From Wurfbainia villosa (Eukaryota; Streptophyta; Magnoliopsida; Zingiberales; Zingiberaceae): a stretch of DNA of 64,000 bases. Numbering within the stretch: the stretch's first letter is position 1; the number at the start of each line of letters is the position of its first letter. The stretch is taken from positions 116,648,377 through 116,712,376 of the forward strand of contig CM045992.1 of NCBI GenBank assembly GCA_025175895.1. Direction: 5' to 3'. Below the pieces are notes generated by a model. That model had not been told where the DNA came from and made no database searches. It saw only the letters and a list, made by a program, of their open reading frames with translations. Below are positions 10,031-21,250 of this stretch, piece by piece. The translations under genes and the position numbers were made by a program.

Positions 10031-10535
10031 CTACGCGGGTAGAAAAAGCCCTAATCGGGCACGATATAAAGGTTTTCTCCAACTCCTTTTCCATATACTC
10101 GACTCTACTATTCACGACTCTTCTTGAAGCGACTCTCCAGCATTTTGCCATAATCCTCCAACTCCAAACATCCTCAAAGGAAATCAAAGGAGTGAAGAGA
10201 AGAAGCACTGACAAAATCTATATATTGTATTCCTGCTCTTCTCTAACTCTTTCACCTGTAAGTTCTTGTGTAATCCTTGTAAACGTGTATGCAAAGGTTT
10301 CTCCACCTTCGAAGTTTTTTTTTCGAGAAGGAGAAAGAGTAGAGGTAGGCCTTGGATGTAGCAGTTCGTGGGAGAACTGTGAACCAAGTAAAAAAATTGT
10401 GTTGTCTTATTTTTGTTCTGTTTTTATTTCCGTTGCTTTTCGTCGAACAAGCACATTTCTCTATAAAAGTTCAAGTATTGACGATCGACGCTATTCAATC
10501 CCCCCTTCTAGCGATGCCAACAGTCCAACAATAGA

Positions 10536-12036
10536 AGGGGAGATAACAAGAGAAAATGTCCTAGTAGATGCTTGCCTATTATGGGAAATCATAAAGGAGG
10601 GGAAGAAGAGCCTAAGTTGCTCCCAAGGCCTTTGGTGTTATCTTATCTATAGCCGAGAGGAGACAACCAATGGGACGGATTGAAACTTTAATGTGGGAAG
10701 TAAAGAAAGGTAACATCCTCGCCTTTATGAAGAGTGGGTTAAGACATCAATATGGAAAATAAATAAGGATAGCAGCTTCACCTTTATGAGGGACAGGATA
10801 AGGCACCAACATCAGGGTCGACCCTACGGGATTCGGGGAATATTCTTCGGAAATTGCACCACTCACGAAGTCATACTAATCTTGGGGAAATAGAGGTACC
10901 CCAATTGAGAAACTGGTGTGGGTGAGGAGTTATCAGTTGTTGAATTCAACTAAGAAGAACACATGAGAAGGGTGGAACCCATAGAAGATCCCTTGAGCAC
11001 CGTATCAACAAGGGGGACGGTAGAGAAGGAATCGGGCGGGGGCATGTTAGAGGATGAAATAAGCGGTTGAAAAAAGAAGGGAAAGGGGATCGTAATGACT
11101 TCCTCAAGTGAACTTATGCATTCCCTTAGAAAGCACTAGAAGGGAGAGGTCAGAAGATGAGGTAGCTGTAGACCGTACTTTTGAGTCTAGAGTGTTGGAG
11201 GAAGTGGAGGACAAGAAGATGGGGTAGTATGATGGTTGTCAATTGGGGGATCCCATTGGTGAGTAAAACAATAGATAAAGAAGGGAAGTTCTTAATAGCA
11301 TAGGGGACTATGGTGAACAGACCTTTTATAGCCAAGTAGAAGAGAGAATCGAAGCGATTCATGCACTTGTCAATACAGGTGATAATAACGAAATAATTAT
11401 AATGCATTGGTGTTAAGTTCAAGGGGGTGTTAAGAGAGTTATATTCAATCAAAATAATAATAAATATAGACATAGATATAGGACACACTTGCCTAGATCT
11501 GGGGCAGATGCATATAGATTTAGACTAGCCATCCTTTAATGCTGAGAAGTGGTGTCAGTGGTTTCGAAGGTTCTCTCAGTAGCCTCCCCCACTGCTTGAG
11601 CCTCTTATACGTTAACCTCCTCACTGTAGTGAGCATAACCCCCTCTCGTTGAGTCACCTCCATCAAAGTTGGGTCACTTCGACCCTGGAGCAATCGCCAG
11701 CCCAAGGCAGATCTATTTGTGGAGGGCCTTGCTGAAAGTCATAGTGGATTATCCTAGAAAATGTTGTGGGAGGTTATCCCTTTCCAAATGAATTGAGGAG
11801 CCCTACAGTGAACGAGAGCCAATGAATGTCAAAGTAGTTGAGAAGATATCTCACCAGAAGACTAGAGAAGAGACTTGGGTGACTATTAGGGCTTCCTCTA
11901 CTGCCCCATTTATAGCGTGGGTTGGGATATTCAAGAGGCAACAAATTAATAGGAGTCAATTAGAAAGTGCAAAGGGGCAATGGATCTATAATCCCTTGTC
12001 ACCTAGGACCTAAATCCAATCCTGTTGATTGTCGTA
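10536..12036. other. Unclassified gypsy-like background
   Basis: Continuation of the background that received the solo LTR. Two similar roughly 60-bp segments follow one another at 10690-10812 (CCTTTATGA blocks). A minus-strand TATA-like box (CGCTATAAATGGG) lies near 11908-11920. The border to element G is at 12036. Apart from the weak candidate at 11150-11488, nothing recognisable is encoded. Confidence 0.35.
11150..11488 (-). pseudogene. Possible remnant of a PF04195-like frame
   Basis: A minus-strand frame of 112 codons. The stretch NLTPMHYNYFVIITCIDKC followed by FYLAIKGLFTIVPYAIKNFP loosely resembles the LTPNS...hhYxL...YYhxxR pattern of the plant 'putative gypsy type transposon' domain, and the better preserved frame at 34067-36089. 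The match is weak and is by eye only; it could be chance. Confidence 0.25.
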
Positions 12037-13420
12037 TGATGTGAGCAAAACATATAGTATTTTAGGAGTAGTTTTCGCTCACATCTCGCTGTATTTTATA
12101 CTTATTTCATGCATATCGTACTTTATTTTGCATGTATTTCTTATTTTCTAGTTCGGAGATATACTCTTTGTGCTTTTGTATGAAGGACAACATTCTACGA
12201 GAAAATGGCACACTTTTGGAGCAAAAGGAAGATATTTGGCAGCTGGAACAGAAGAACACACCACTTGGCCCTGTGGATCCACACGCCTGGCCCCATATCA
12301 CAAACCAGTGCCACACACAGCCTTGCCGTGTGAATCCACACGGTCGTGTGGCGTTGGGACGATTTTGATGTGATTAGGTTTTTTCCAAGTTTCGGGAAGA
12401 TCCAATCTCATGTCTATATAAGGAAAGCTACGCCCAAACCCTAGGGAGAGGCCCGGCGGCCAGGATGGCACACCAGTGTCCTAAAAAGCAGTGGAATCTC
12501 ACAACGGGAAGGAAGGAAGCCGCTCGAGGATCAAGTTATGCACCTCAACGCCAGAGAGAAGAGCCACAATGCACTATAATTCACGTTCCTTGCGCAATTT
12601 ACATTATTTCTATGAATTTGGTTATGCTTTGTGTTTCTCTTCTCATATTCATGGAGTAGATTCTCTGATTCTAGGATTAGGGAGTAGTTTGTACGTGCAG
12701 AACATGTTATTTCAAATATATTTCTATATTTGAATTCATATTTACAATTGATGTTTGTTTAGATCGATAGTTATTCGTTTTGGCTTTCTATCTATTGTGT
12801 GTAGCTGATACGGGGGGTGACAAACTTCGTATCAAAGATTTAGGATAACTAAGGATGAGCCTAAGGGTTGACCTCTCTCCGATAACCGCAAATAGAAGGG
12901 TGTGATAGAGTCGGGAACGAGACACATTCTGATTCATCACAGGGATTGATTTGGCATCCTTGTACTGTCTACTCCATCCTAAAGCCAGGGGTCGACCTGG
13001 TATGGTAAAGGTAGTTCCCAATAAATGTGAAGGCTAATCGGGGAAGTGTATGATGTCCCTTCCACAAGGTCGTAGTTAGACGTCTAGACAACACTCAATT
13101 GGTAGCATGTTTGCGATGCACAAGTGAAACCAAACTCCTAAAATTCCCTCGAAAGACTCATAGAAACTCTTCTCTTCCTCCGTGTGACACCATACTAGAG
13201 TTAAGACCGCTGCCAATCCTCGTAATCACATCCTCTAGAACTAAACTCCAAACAATAACGTCCATCGACCAATCGGTACTCAAATTTCAGTCTCTGTGGG
13301 ATTGATAATCTACTTATTACTTGACGATATCCATGCACTTGTGGGTGTTGAGTGCGAGCGTGTGCTTCGAGTCCTCGATAGTTCCCGTCACAAGATTTGA
13401 GGACATGTTCGCATGCATCA
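12037..13420 (+). repeat. 5' LTR of element G
   Basis: A 1384-bp LTR starting TGATGTGAGCAAAAC and ending GCATGCATCA. TATA box TATATAAGG at 12415-12423. The two parts of the 3' LTR (16337-16717 and 32215-33225) match it throughout, with scattered substitutions. Confidence 0.9.
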
Positions 13421-13425
13421 AGTTT

Positions 13426-13444
13426 TTGGCGTCATTGTCGGGGA
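13426..13444 (+). promoter_or_regulatory. Primer binding site of element G
   Basis: TTGGCGTCATTGTCGGGGA, a few bases after the LTR end. It is a variant of the TGGCGCCGTTGCCGGGGA-type site found in Athila/Tat gypsy elements. It is followed by a T-rich leader with no genes (13445-13777). Confidence 0.75.
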
Positions 13445-13777
13445 CTATTGATTCGATATCGAATTGAAAGTGGACAGTTAGATCGGACTTAGGGTAATTT
13501 TTTTTTCTTATTTTAATTATTTTAGTTTTAGACTTTTAATTATTTAAATTTAGTTTAGAATAATTTTAGTAGACATCTTGCTTTATTTCAGTTTTTAGTT
13601 TCTCTTCATCTGGTTTAGTGCTCTAGTTTAATTTAGTACTGATTTATATTAAAGCTTTCTTCTAGCTTTAGTTATTTTCTAACAGTTTTTCTTTTAGTTA
13701 TTTTCGTAGCATTTTTTTAAGAGACTTGCCAAGGTAATGTTGTCCCTTTCCTTGTCTATATTTTCCTGTATATAAAG

Positions 13778-14140
13778 ATGCATGCTTTTACTCACGCTTA
13801 TGGTCAATTTAATGTTGTGAGTTTCGGTAACATTTATTGTGAGCATTGTGGTGAAACATGGTATACCATTAACGATTGTCCGGATATATTTGAACCTTCA
13901 AAATTTAAACAAGAAGATGTCACCTATGATTACAACCAGTGGCCACGAGATGAATCCTATTTATATAGTTATGACCCTGGTTACTTGAACCCTCAATATT
14001 ATTTCCCAAGTAAGCACCAGAGCTATGAATCACCATGTGAATTTTATCCAAAACCAAGTCCCCGCTTAGAAGCTTTGCTAGCCGATTTTACTAGGGAATG
14101 CGAGGACCATAGCCGAAAATTTGCGAAGATTATTCAATGA
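13778..14140 (+). pseudogene. Gag-like remnant of element G
   Basis: A 120-codon frame starting MHAFTHAYGQFNVVSFGN. It contains CEHCGETWYTINDC, which looks like a CX2CX4HX4C zinc knuckle with the histidine lost, then an aromatic/Pro-rich segment (SYLYSYDPGYLNPQYYFPS) and a basic C-terminus. Non-autonomous gypsy elements of this type often keep such a short gag-related piece. No capsid or pol domain follows. It may be translated, but the knuckle is not intact. Confidence 0.5.
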
Positions 14141-14203
14141 GATCTAGCAAGTGAAGAAATCAAATGATGAGAAGGTGGCTTAGATGACTAGATTACCCCT
14201 AAT

Positions 14204-14530
14204 ATGGCGAAGACTCACTTTGAACGAACGGATGAGGAAGACGTGGATGACATAGGAAGTAAAGAAGGACAATCCATTCAATCACCACTTGAAGAAGAAC
14301 TTGAGGATTATATAATTGATACTTTAATCGAGGAGTGCATTGCTTCAATCAAAACACCTCCTAACCTCAAGGATCTAGAAGAGCCTCCTACCCTAACCCT
14401 CACTGAAACTGTAGTTACTAATAACGGAGGGCTTTTAGTGAATTGTGACGATAAAATTTCATTCGATATAATAGAATCTACTAATCAATCTTTTGGTGAG
14501 GATGTCTATGGTGAGTTACATTATTTATAG
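14204..14530 (+). CDS. Acidic hypothetical frame of element G
   Basis: A 108-codon frame, strongly acidic (DEEDVDD, EEELEDYIIDTLIEE), with no recognised domain. It lies 60 bp after the gag-like frame and just before the next small frame, inside the element. It could be the rest of a longer gag-region protein split by stops. I do not recognise a function. Confidence 0.3.
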   Translation: MAKTHFERTDEEDVDDIGSKEGQSIQSPLEEELEDYIIDTLIEECIASIKTPPNLKDLEEPPTLTLTETVVTNNGGLLVNCDDKISFDIIESTNQSFGEDVYGELHYL

Positions 14531-14624
14531 CATTTGGGCAATATGGAATATCATGATCAAACTCCCAATGATTACTTAAGGCTAAGCATGTTCAATCTCG
14601 AGCCAAGGAAAGTAGCTAATAAAT

Positions 14625-14726
14625 ATCTTGCCCCTCCACGAGCAAGATTTAAGAGACATAGTGATGGAGGACCAAAAGGCAAGCGACATAAAGTGAGCAA
14701 ATATCTTGCTCCCCCACGAGCAAGAT
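14625..14726 (+). repeat. Paired hairpins upstream of the GGGAGGCAACC block
   Basis: Two similar hairpins lie 78 bp apart. The first pairs ATCTTGC (14625-14631) with GCAAGAT (14642-14648). The second pairs ATCTTGCTC (14703-14711) with GAGCAAGAT (14718-14726) around CCCCAC. Read as protein (14534-14785) they give a twice-repeated KYLAPPRARFK segment, but the DNA symmetry suggests the nucleic acid is what is conserved. The block GCGCTTCTTGGGAGGCAACC follows at 14823. Confidence 0.65.
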
Positions 14727-15032
14727 TCAAACACATCAAGAAGGGGAGAAAGAAAAATCTCCTTGGGCCACTAGAGCCAAGATGAGACATAGGAATAAGG
14801 TCGAGCTAAAGACCTTAAACAAGCGCTTCTTGGGAGGCAACCCAAGTTAAATTTTACATGTTTTTAATCTTTCTGCATTCATGTGTATAGTTTAGACTTT
14901 AATTTTTGTCCATTAGCATCTTTGCAAGTAGTTTAGGGTCGAAAAGAACTTGTTAGGTAGAAACAAAAATCATTTTGAGCCTCAATGACATATACGCCTC
15001 AATGATTTCTCTGAGTTCCGATCGCACCTCAA

Positions 15033-15330
15033 TGACATATATGCCGAGCAGCAAACATAGAGGCAGCGATGGGAGGAGCAGAGCGCTTATACGCAGGCGG
15101 AGTTTCATGTCTTACGGGAGCATTTCCAGTGGGTCGAGAAGTTCTACAATGAGGCTTGTATTTATTTCTAGGAGGAGGCTTCCCGTCACCAGGAGGAGGT
15201 CGTACATTGCCAAGAGGTTCGGCAGCACATGCATGCCCAGCAAGCATGGTAGGCTCAGGAGGAGGAGCACAAAGCAGTCGTTGCATCCACCAGCTCTCAG
15301 ATTTTACTAGGAGCCCGACATGCCGAGGCT
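15033..15330 (+). pseudogene. Decayed Glu/Gln-rich helical frame of element G
   Basis: One plus-strand frame reads IYAEQQT, RQRWEEQSAYTQAEFHVLRE, HFQWVEKFYNEAC, EEASRHQEEVVHCQEVRQHM, interrupted by several stops. The run is rich in Glu, Gln, His and Arg and would be helical. Such a frame is often found between the GGGAGGCAACC block and the 3' LTR of Athila-type elements. Longer open frames on this segment in other frames are Arg/Ser-rich artefacts. Confidence 0.4.
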
Positions 15331-15399
15331 ACCAGACTTCCCACCTCGGCCACCATATTAGATGTATAGCTTCATACAAGTCTGGGGGGGCCCAAGTTT

Positions 15400-16336
15400 T
15401 GATTTATTTTGTTTCTAGCAGTAGTTTCTTTTTTGATACTTGGATTTTTTTTGTTTTAGTTTGCATACATCTGTTCATGCATAGAGTGTTTAGTTTCTTT
15501 CATCACTTAGTTTTTGTCATCTTTAAGCTACCTCAGTATTATTTTTAAGATCTCTTTGCGAATTGTTTCAATAGGTAGCTTAACTTTATTTATCTCATGG
15601 TATTTTATTTTATATGCTCTAATGAATGTTCTAAACCTGCACTGGTTAGCTTTTATTTCTACACTTACACTTGACGAATATTCTTGAAGGAAGAATCTAA
15701 TACATATGTAGTTATGATTCATCCCAGTAGTCTAGTACTTTGGAATCCATAGATGACTCTAGATTTAGTATTTTTGTTACTGGAGATGCTCTAATTGTGT
15801 AAGCCCATTCGGAAAAATCAAAATCCCTGCGAGCAGAGAAAAAGAAAACAAAAAAAATGAAATGAAAAAAAAGGGGGAAAGAAAAAAATATAGAGATAAA
15901 ATAGAAAAAAATATTGTGAGAGATAAAAAAAATATTTGTCATGGGTGGAAATGGTTAGGTGCCCCTTTGAGACCGAGTTAGGTTACTAGGGAAACACCTA
16001 TTAATTTCTCTCAATACCGAGTACGTCTTTGAGACTTTGTGCTAGATCTAGGGAACGACCCTCGCTTAGGGCAGGTAAGTGCCTAAGAGTCGTAGACCTT
16101 AGGAAAGCTATAAGATGACGACTTAACTCACTGTGGAACAAGTATCCCTTAAGAAGATTCGCTTAGTACATGCACGAAAAGCTAACTTAGTGAATTTTTA
16201 GGACATATCTATTTGCCTTGATTGAAAATACCACTTGATAAATTTAATTAGCATGCTAAGTATGAAACAATATTTTTAAAATTTCATGGCACTGAGGTTT
16301 GCTTGAGGACAAGCAAAGATCTAAGTCTGGGGGAAT
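15400..16336 (+). other. 3' non-coding region and polypurine tract of element G
   Basis: AT-rich sequence with an A-rich tract at 15835-15930 and no genes. It ends in GTCTGGGGGAAT (16325-16336), a purine-rich tract directly before the 3' LTR start TGATGTGAG at 16337, as expected for the plus-strand primer. Confidence 0.7.
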
Positions 16337-16717
16337 TGATGTGAGAAAAACATATAGGGTTTTAGGAGTAGTTTTCATTCACATCTCGCTGCATTTTATA
16401 CTTGTTTTATTCATATCGTACTTTGTTTTGCATGTATTTTCTATTTTCTAGTTCGGAGATCTATTCTTTGTGCTTTTGTATGTAGGACAACATTCTACGA
16501 GAAAAATGATGCACTTTTGGAGCAAAAGGAATGCATTTGGCAGCTTGAACAGAAGAACACACGACCTGGCCCTGTATGTCCCTGTAGATCCACACGCCCG
16601 ACCCCAGATCATGAACCAGTGCCACACATAACCTGGATGTGTGAATCCACATGGTTGTGTGGCGTTGGGACGATTTCGATGCGATTAGGTTTTTTTCGGA
16701 TTTCTGGAAGATCCAAC
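16337..16717 (+). repeat. 3' LTR of element G, first part
   Basis: Matches 12037 onwards. It ends at the CCAAC target duplication (16713-16717) created by insertion of element F, and continues at 32215. Confidence 0.9.
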
Positions 16718-18222
16718 TGTTGGTGCAATCGGCCCAAGTTGACTCGAGTTTGACTCGAGCAGTACCTTGATAGTATTTTGATGATAGACAAAACTTATGA
16801 CATGGGATTGTCATGTGAAAGTCCAACATGGGATTGGCATGGAAAATCCAAGCATGGAGCTTGGTGTGGAAGTCCAAGGGGGAAGCCTTGGCATGGGAAA
16901 GTCCAAAGCACTGCGAAGCCGTGCGCTTGGTGCTTGGCATGAGAAATCCAAAGCATTGCGAAGTCGTGCGCTTGGTGCTTGGTGAGAAATGCATTGCGAA
17001 GCCATGCACTTGGTGCATTTGGGAAGTCTTGAGAACTTGGCAAGTTCACTAGGCTCGGGTCCTTGAGTCGGTGAAGGATGACATTGCGAAGCTGTGCGCT
17101 TGGTGCATCCGAGGGACCGTCGGACGGGGAGCGAATGGAGTGAGCCCAAAGGGAAGCATACTTCTAGGGTATGAGACGCGAAGGATGGCGTTGCGAAGCC
17201 GTGCGCTTGGCGCATCCGAGGGACGTAGGCCGAGGGAAGAGAGCTTCGGTGGGGAACTCCATGAGGGATAAGGTGGACTTGGCCAAGTGGCTAAGACTGA
17301 GTGTCGGAGGCTCAAACTTGATGTTTGAGGGTTTACCCGACGGTCGGATGCTCAAACAACTTGGTGTTTGAGGTTTTGCCTGACATCAGTCGACTGACAT
17401 AGGTGTCGGTTCGACTGATCCAAGTCGACTAGGGTTCGACTGGTGTAAGGCTAGGGTTTTGTGCTTGGCAATCGACTGCCATGGGTGGATCGGTCGTGAT
17501 ATCGCGATGATCGGCGAGATGGCGATCGGGATGGGATGTCGCGAGCAGCTGCTCGTAGCCGGGGCGATCGACTACTAGGTCACCCGATCGGGATGGGCAT
17601 CATCGATCGGTAGTAGGTGATCCGTTGGAACTTGTCTGACGTGGATCTGGCCGTTGTGAGACAACGACTACAGGGGCAGTCGACTGGGGCCTTTTGGCAG
17701 TCGACTGCTAGGCGCGAAAACAACTCGATGCAGGTTATAAAAGGAGCTCGAGATGGAGGTTTTTGCCATGGTTTTTGTGGAGCTATTGGAGGGGAATTGC
17801 TGCTGCATTCCAGTCCTTCAAGAGCCAATCAAAGCAAGCAACAAACAAGTGATCAAAAGCAATTGGTGAAAAGTGTTTCTTTTGTATTGTATTTGTATTC
17901 TTATTTGTATTTGTATATTACTGTTGTAATTGCTTGTGAGAGGTTTCTCCACCTCCGACGTGTAGTCGAGAAGGAGTTTAGTTAGTGTCGTGCGCATAAC
18001 TAGAGCTCGGTGAGCTCGCCCGTGGAGTAGGAACCATTTGGTTCCGAACCACATATATCTTGTGTTGTGTGACTGTGTATTGTTGTTAGTTTCATTATTA
18101 TTGTTATTCTGCTGCACTAACAATAATCGTAGACAAGCAACGCAATGAGAACGAGCGAATTTCACCACCAAACGATTGAGGGCTATTCACCCCCCTCTAG
18201 CCGGCCATTTCGATCCCCAACA
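16718..18222 (+). repeat. 5' LTR of element F
   Basis: A 1505-bp LTR, TGTTGGTGCAATCGG to CCCCAACA. Five copies of GCATTGCGAAGCCGTGCGCT start near 16908, 16953, 16991, 17081 and 17188. CAGTCGACTG motifs lie at 17390-17710, and the TATA box TATAAAAGG at 17736-17744. The usual CCCCCCTCTAG block lies just before the end. The small frames on both strands of this LTR recur at 30678-32158 because they are LTR sequence, not genes. Confidence 0.9.
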
Positions 18223-18224
18223 AG

Positions 18225-18235
18225 TGGTATCAGAG
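18225..18235 (+). promoter_or_regulatory. Primer binding site of element F
   Basis: TGGTATCAGAG, two bases after the LTR end, complementary to initiator tRNA-Met. The downstream leader GAGGTCGCTCTTCAA is also found after the second primer site of element E. Confidence 0.9.
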
Positions 18236-18280
18236 TCGAGGTCGCTCTTCAAGGACTAACCGCCATGAGAGCACTACAAA

Positions 18281-19853
18281 ATGGCCGGCTTCATCCATCC
18301 ACCGAAATTCGATGGAGATTTTTCTTGGTGGAAGAAACGGATGGAGGTATATCTCGAAACCGATTTTGATTATATGATTATTATAGAATATGGTTTTGAG
18401 ATGCCTAGGGACAAACACAACAAGCCCATTGAAAAATCAAAGTGGACCCAAGACCAAATCAAGAACTTCAAGACAAATCTCGAGGTAATTAAATTGATTA
18501 GTGATTTGTTACCTAACACTATTTGATCTAGATTGGGTGATTATAGGGATGCAAGAGAACTATGGAATAAGATAATAAATTTCCAAGAAAATTCCCAACC
18601 GGCACAAGTAGAAGAAAATGACGAGGAAGAAGAACCCACAACATTTGAATATGTTGATGACTTGGTGGAGACCTCCACCTCTAGCATTGAGGGGGAGGAG
18701 AGGCAATCTTCCATCCCGGAGCAAGAACAAGAAGCATCCACATCCAGGAGAAGTGAAGATCAGGAAGAGGCCTCCACCACCTCCCCAGGTAACTCAAGTG
18801 TTGTTATTTTAAATAAAAATCACATAATATGCTTTGAGTGTAGGGAGAAAGGGCACTACAAGAGTAAATGCCCTAAATTGGCTAAGGAAAAGGCATCAAC
18901 ACCAAAAGTCAACCCAAAGTCAAAGGGTGCCGGTGTTCTCAAAACTAGAAGCAAAGAGCACATTGTGTGCTTTAAATGCAATCAAAAGGGGCACTACCGA
19001 AGCCAATGCCCTAAGGGGAGGAAGAAAGGGCTAGAAGGTGTATATCATGTAGGGGGAGCTCCAAAAGCTAACCCTAAGGTACATTTAGTTAATGCACCTT
19101 CAATTCCTAAAGTCAAAAAGCATGCCAAAAATTATTTTAGTTCTCTTGCAATTATAAATGAAAAGCATGCTAAGAGAAATAAGGTTATTGTAGGTGCCAA
19201 GCATGTTCATATAACTAGGATAAACCTAGGATCATAATTTCTAGACTTATTTTACCTAAAGAGTCCATTAGAGAGTTGAAAACCATCTAGGCATTAACCC
19301 TAAGAAGGGTAGACACATGCCTAAGAAGAAGAACATTTCCCCTAAACCTAATGAAAATTCAAAATTGAGGAAATTAGAGGTGGAGAACCAAGCCTTGAGG
19401 TCAAGGCTAGGAAAATTGGAGAAGACCCTAGCAATAATATCAAACTCGGTTAAGGGGTCTAATGCACAAAAGTCAAGACCTAGGAAACAAGAAACATCTA
19501 AGGGCAAGAAGGGTCTGGGTCACAAACCTATGTCCTACCATAATGTTCCATTTAATTATGGAACCACATCTAGGTCTAGGAAAACCAAGGCTAATAGGGA
19601 AGTCATCCCTAAGTCTAGCCATGGTATGTGTTTAGTGGCTAACACCTCAAAGAAATCAAATGTAGCCACTAAGAAGGTCAATGGAGGAGTCACCTCTAGA
19701 GTTGACCCAAGTAAGACCCATTTGACTAAGGCTTCAAAGCCTAAAAGGGTCATTAGGAAGGTATCTAGGGAAGTTATCCTTAGGGAATACCTTGTTAACC
19801 CAAGGAGCTCCAATAGATATTGGGTTCCTAAGAGCGTGATTGATTCACGCTAA
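18281..19853 (+). pseudogene. gag: gag of element F, one stop and one frameshift
   Basis: SIRE-type Gag of about 520 residues. The N-terminal capsid-like part (HPPKFDGDFSWWKKRMEVYL) is followed by an in-frame TGA at 18524-18526. Then come an acidic Ser/Thr-rich linker, two intact zinc knuckles (CFECREKGHYKSKC near 18832 and CFKCNQKGHYRSQC near 18970) and a stop at 19235. A frameshift between 19237 and 19300 leads into a segment with a short coiled coil (KLRKLEVENQALRSRLGKLE) and the basic end VIRKVSREVILREYLVNPRS followed by SNRYWVPKSVIDSR and a stop. Gag-pol copies of SIRE run from such a WVPK segment into protease; here the frame ends. E ends at the same codon. Confidence 0.85.
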
Positions 19854-21245
19854 ATGGGTTAGGGTGTGTCAACCCTAAGTGGATGGGTGGTTAACCTAGC
19901 CATTGTGAGTTGATACATTAGGGTGTGCCAATATGGTTTGAGAAGTTAAAAATGATTAAATTAGCACAATTAGGTCTTAGAGGTATTTGTGTGTCATTTT
20001 GGGTTTTTGGCACACTAGAAATAATAATGGCATTAAGGCAAAATGTATTTAATCCCTAAAAATGGCAAATTGATTTTCACACTTAGGTATTCTATACCTT
20101 AGTATATTTTACTTGCTATAATTTGTTTGTCTTACCATGTCATGACATCATTTTCATTTTTATCTATAAAATGTCATGATCAAGTTTAGAATTATCTTTA
20201 GATGTCATGTATGCTTAGTTCTCATTCACATGCCATGACATCATGATATTGGCATATGTTTTTATCTTAATCATATTTATGCCATAATCATATCATGCAT
20301 AGTTTAAAATGGAGTTAAGGACTATGGCACAACTTGAAGGGAATCAAATTAATGTTGCCTAGAAATATGCATGAGAACATAAACAAAACAAAACCCATAT
20401 CTCACAAAAAATTTGACTTGTATGTGTTTTTACACATCTAGATATTGGTGAGATGTTTAGGAAAAAGAAAATAAAGGTTTGAAAAACATTTTGAAAACAT
20501 TTTGAAAAAACCTTGGTGAAGTCTATCTTTTGATAGCTATCACCATTGAATGGGATGATACAAAGAGGGCTCTTTATTGAAGCTTTTCTTAAATTTTGGA
20601 CTTTGTATCAATCTCCTAATTTAATGGGTAAAATAATTTTTTAATATTTTTCACCCATAGTGTTTATGATAAATAATATACATACCAAATTTCAAGAATT
20701 TTAAACTTATGTATATTTACTTATGGATTTTGGAAATCCATTTCTGAAATGCTGAAAACTACAAATGTAGTTATTAGTCGACTGACATGGACTGGCAATG
20801 ATCGATAGTGGCAAAATGACCGATTTTTGATTTGATCGGTAAATCTTGTTGGTTAGGCCCATGTTCAGCTAGGTTAAGGTCCCCTAACCACTCCTAACCC
20901 TAGGATATGCTTGGGAGAGCATTAGAGAGGGTGGAAATCCATTGGACATGGATTAGGAGAAGGGTTTTAGGGAGAGTATCAATTTTAATGTGGATGAGAG
21001 TTCATTGTTGAACTTTGCCTTAATTTTGTTTGGTTTAATGTTCCTATTGGCTTAGGGACTCTCCAAGGACATTGTTGGTGCAATGGTCAAGGGGGAGCAA
21101 GCCTCTAGGGGGAGGTATCCATCATGGGAAGATGGATGTGTATTTCCTCATGGGAGGAAAATTAGGTTGACTTTCTTTAAGTGATATGGGATCACTAGAA
21201 AGATTGTAGGCATGTGTTCCTCCAAGGGAGAGATTGTAAGATCTC
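19854..21245 (+). other. Conserved non-coding region downstream of gag in element F
   Basis: No gene on either strand. The block around 20860-20960 (CACTCCTAACCCTAGGATAT, TCCATTGGACATGGATTAGG) and others match, in reverse complement, the region 56335-58150 of element E. The region joins across H to 30529-30686. Its conservation in two separate copies suggests it belongs to the family and is not random filler. Confidence 0.75.
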
Positions 21246-21250
21246 ATTGG

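Larger units (their letters stand above)
8928..10530 (+). mobile_element. Solo LTR related to element D
   Basis: A lone 1603-bp LTR starting TGTTGGTGCAATC and ending AGTCCAACA, with exact target duplications ATAGA at 8923-8927 and 10531-10535. Its order follows the LTR of element D: ATTTTGGTGTTTGACAAA near the start, a repeat zone, a CAGTCGAGG zone, a TATA box (10065-10072), and a 3' part with TTTCTCCACCTTCGAAG and GTGAACCAAGTAAAAAA. No internal region is present, which fits recombination between two LTRs of one element. Frames inside it (for example 10192-10683) are not genes. Confidence 0.9.

Noticed and set aside
10192..10683. 163-codon plus-strand frame
   Set aside because: It spans the R/U5 part of the solo LTR and crosses its target duplication.
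12132..12733. Small frames in 12132-12733 as genes
   Set aside because: They lie in the 5' LTR of element G and are repeated in its 3' LTR.
15029..15548. Arg/Ser-rich or Pro-rich frames on both strands
   Set aside because: The Glu/Gln-rich frame with stops fits the known layout of such gypsy elements better; the others are shadows.
16461..17371. Overlapping frames rich in CFGLSHAK or CAWCLAWE on both strands
   Set aside because: They reappear at 30678-31338 because they are the repeat-rich U3 of the F LTRs.
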